Source: JBBSJV01 sp038256935 (GTDB lineage: Bacteria; Patescibacteriota; JACMRA01). From it: a stretch of DNA of 23,160 nt. Position numbers and translations under genes: made by a program. Below are positions 23,137 through 23,160 of this stretch, in pieces. Every line of letters begins with the position of its first letter. The first letter of the stretch is position 1. The notes under the pieces were generated by a model. That model had not been told where the DNA came from, did no database searches, and saw nothing but the letters and a program-made list of their open reading frames with translations. The stretch is taken from contig JBBSJV010000009.1 in NCBI GenBank assembly GCA_038256935.1, positions 1-23,160 of the forward strand. Direction: 5' to 3'.

Positions 23137-23160
23137 AATTACCTAAATAAAGGAAAAATA

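Noticed and set aside
1..23160. CRISPR arrays, rRNA, tRNA genes, insertion sequences.
   Set aside because: No regularly spaced direct repeats, no conserved rRNA or tRNA arms and no transposase-like frame were seen.

Overview
The window is AT-rich, uses the standard bacterial code (TGA is a true stop for cysS and for the sugar dehydrogenase) and carries compact single-gene units on both strands. A member of the Candidate Phyla Radiation / Patescibacteria is my best guess. The reasons are small, divergent housekeeping proteins (cysteinyl-tRNA synthetase, SecA, ribulose-phosphate epimerase relative), mostly unlinked single genes, and an absence of recognisable Shine-Dalgarno sequences. A V/A-type rotary ATPase ring subunit is also present. 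I cannot name the lineage from the sequence.

Layout. 1-122: the 5' end of a leftward gene with its promoter. 201-4841: divergent secA (-) and cysS (+). 4842-6670: a membrane-anchored PQQ-type sugar dehydrogenase (-) bracketed by copies of a small repeat in inverted orientation. 6731-8277: a tiny ORF (+), then an FMN reductase-like flavoprotein and a ribulose-phosphate 3-epimerase relative (both -). 8448-11744: a 1098-residue anchored surface protein built on a cysteine-paired repeat of about 200 residues (+). 11733-14008: a divergent NUDIX protein, NusG and a single-pass membrane protein (all -). 14122-14191: a palindromic repeat element. 14239-16691: a leftward cluster of a DEDDy exonuclease, an NtpK-like ATPase proteolipid and a flavoprotein disulfide-reductase homologue that has lost its active-site cysteines. 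16781-17123: HU with a strong terminator (-). 17237-18514: an M16 zinc peptidase (+). 18609-19758: a membrane-anchored cyclophilin (-) with a terminator. 19959-22786: the housekeeping sigma factor fused in frame to TsaE, then a NUDIX hydrolase (+). 22852-23136: a small membrane protein (-).

The most striking object is the sigma-70/TsaE fusion (19959-22238). One reading frame encodes a complete RpoD-like sigma factor followed by a complete TsaE ATPase, the P-loop partner needed to make t6A in tRNA. This would tie transcription initiation capacity to a tRNA modification needed for decoding. A second, window-wide pattern is that none of the start codons inspected has a Shine-Dalgarno sequence, while several promoters place the -10 box only 6 to 11 nt before the start codon, as for leaderless or nearly leaderless mRNAs.

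Several proteins act at the envelope: SecA (export), the surface protein, the anchored sugar dehydrogenase, the anchored cyclophilin, the coiled-coil membrane protein and the ATPase ring subunit. The rest serve information processing (CysRS, NusG, HU, sigma, TsaE, exonuclease) or small-molecule chemistry (two NUDIX proteins, FMN reductase, epimerase).
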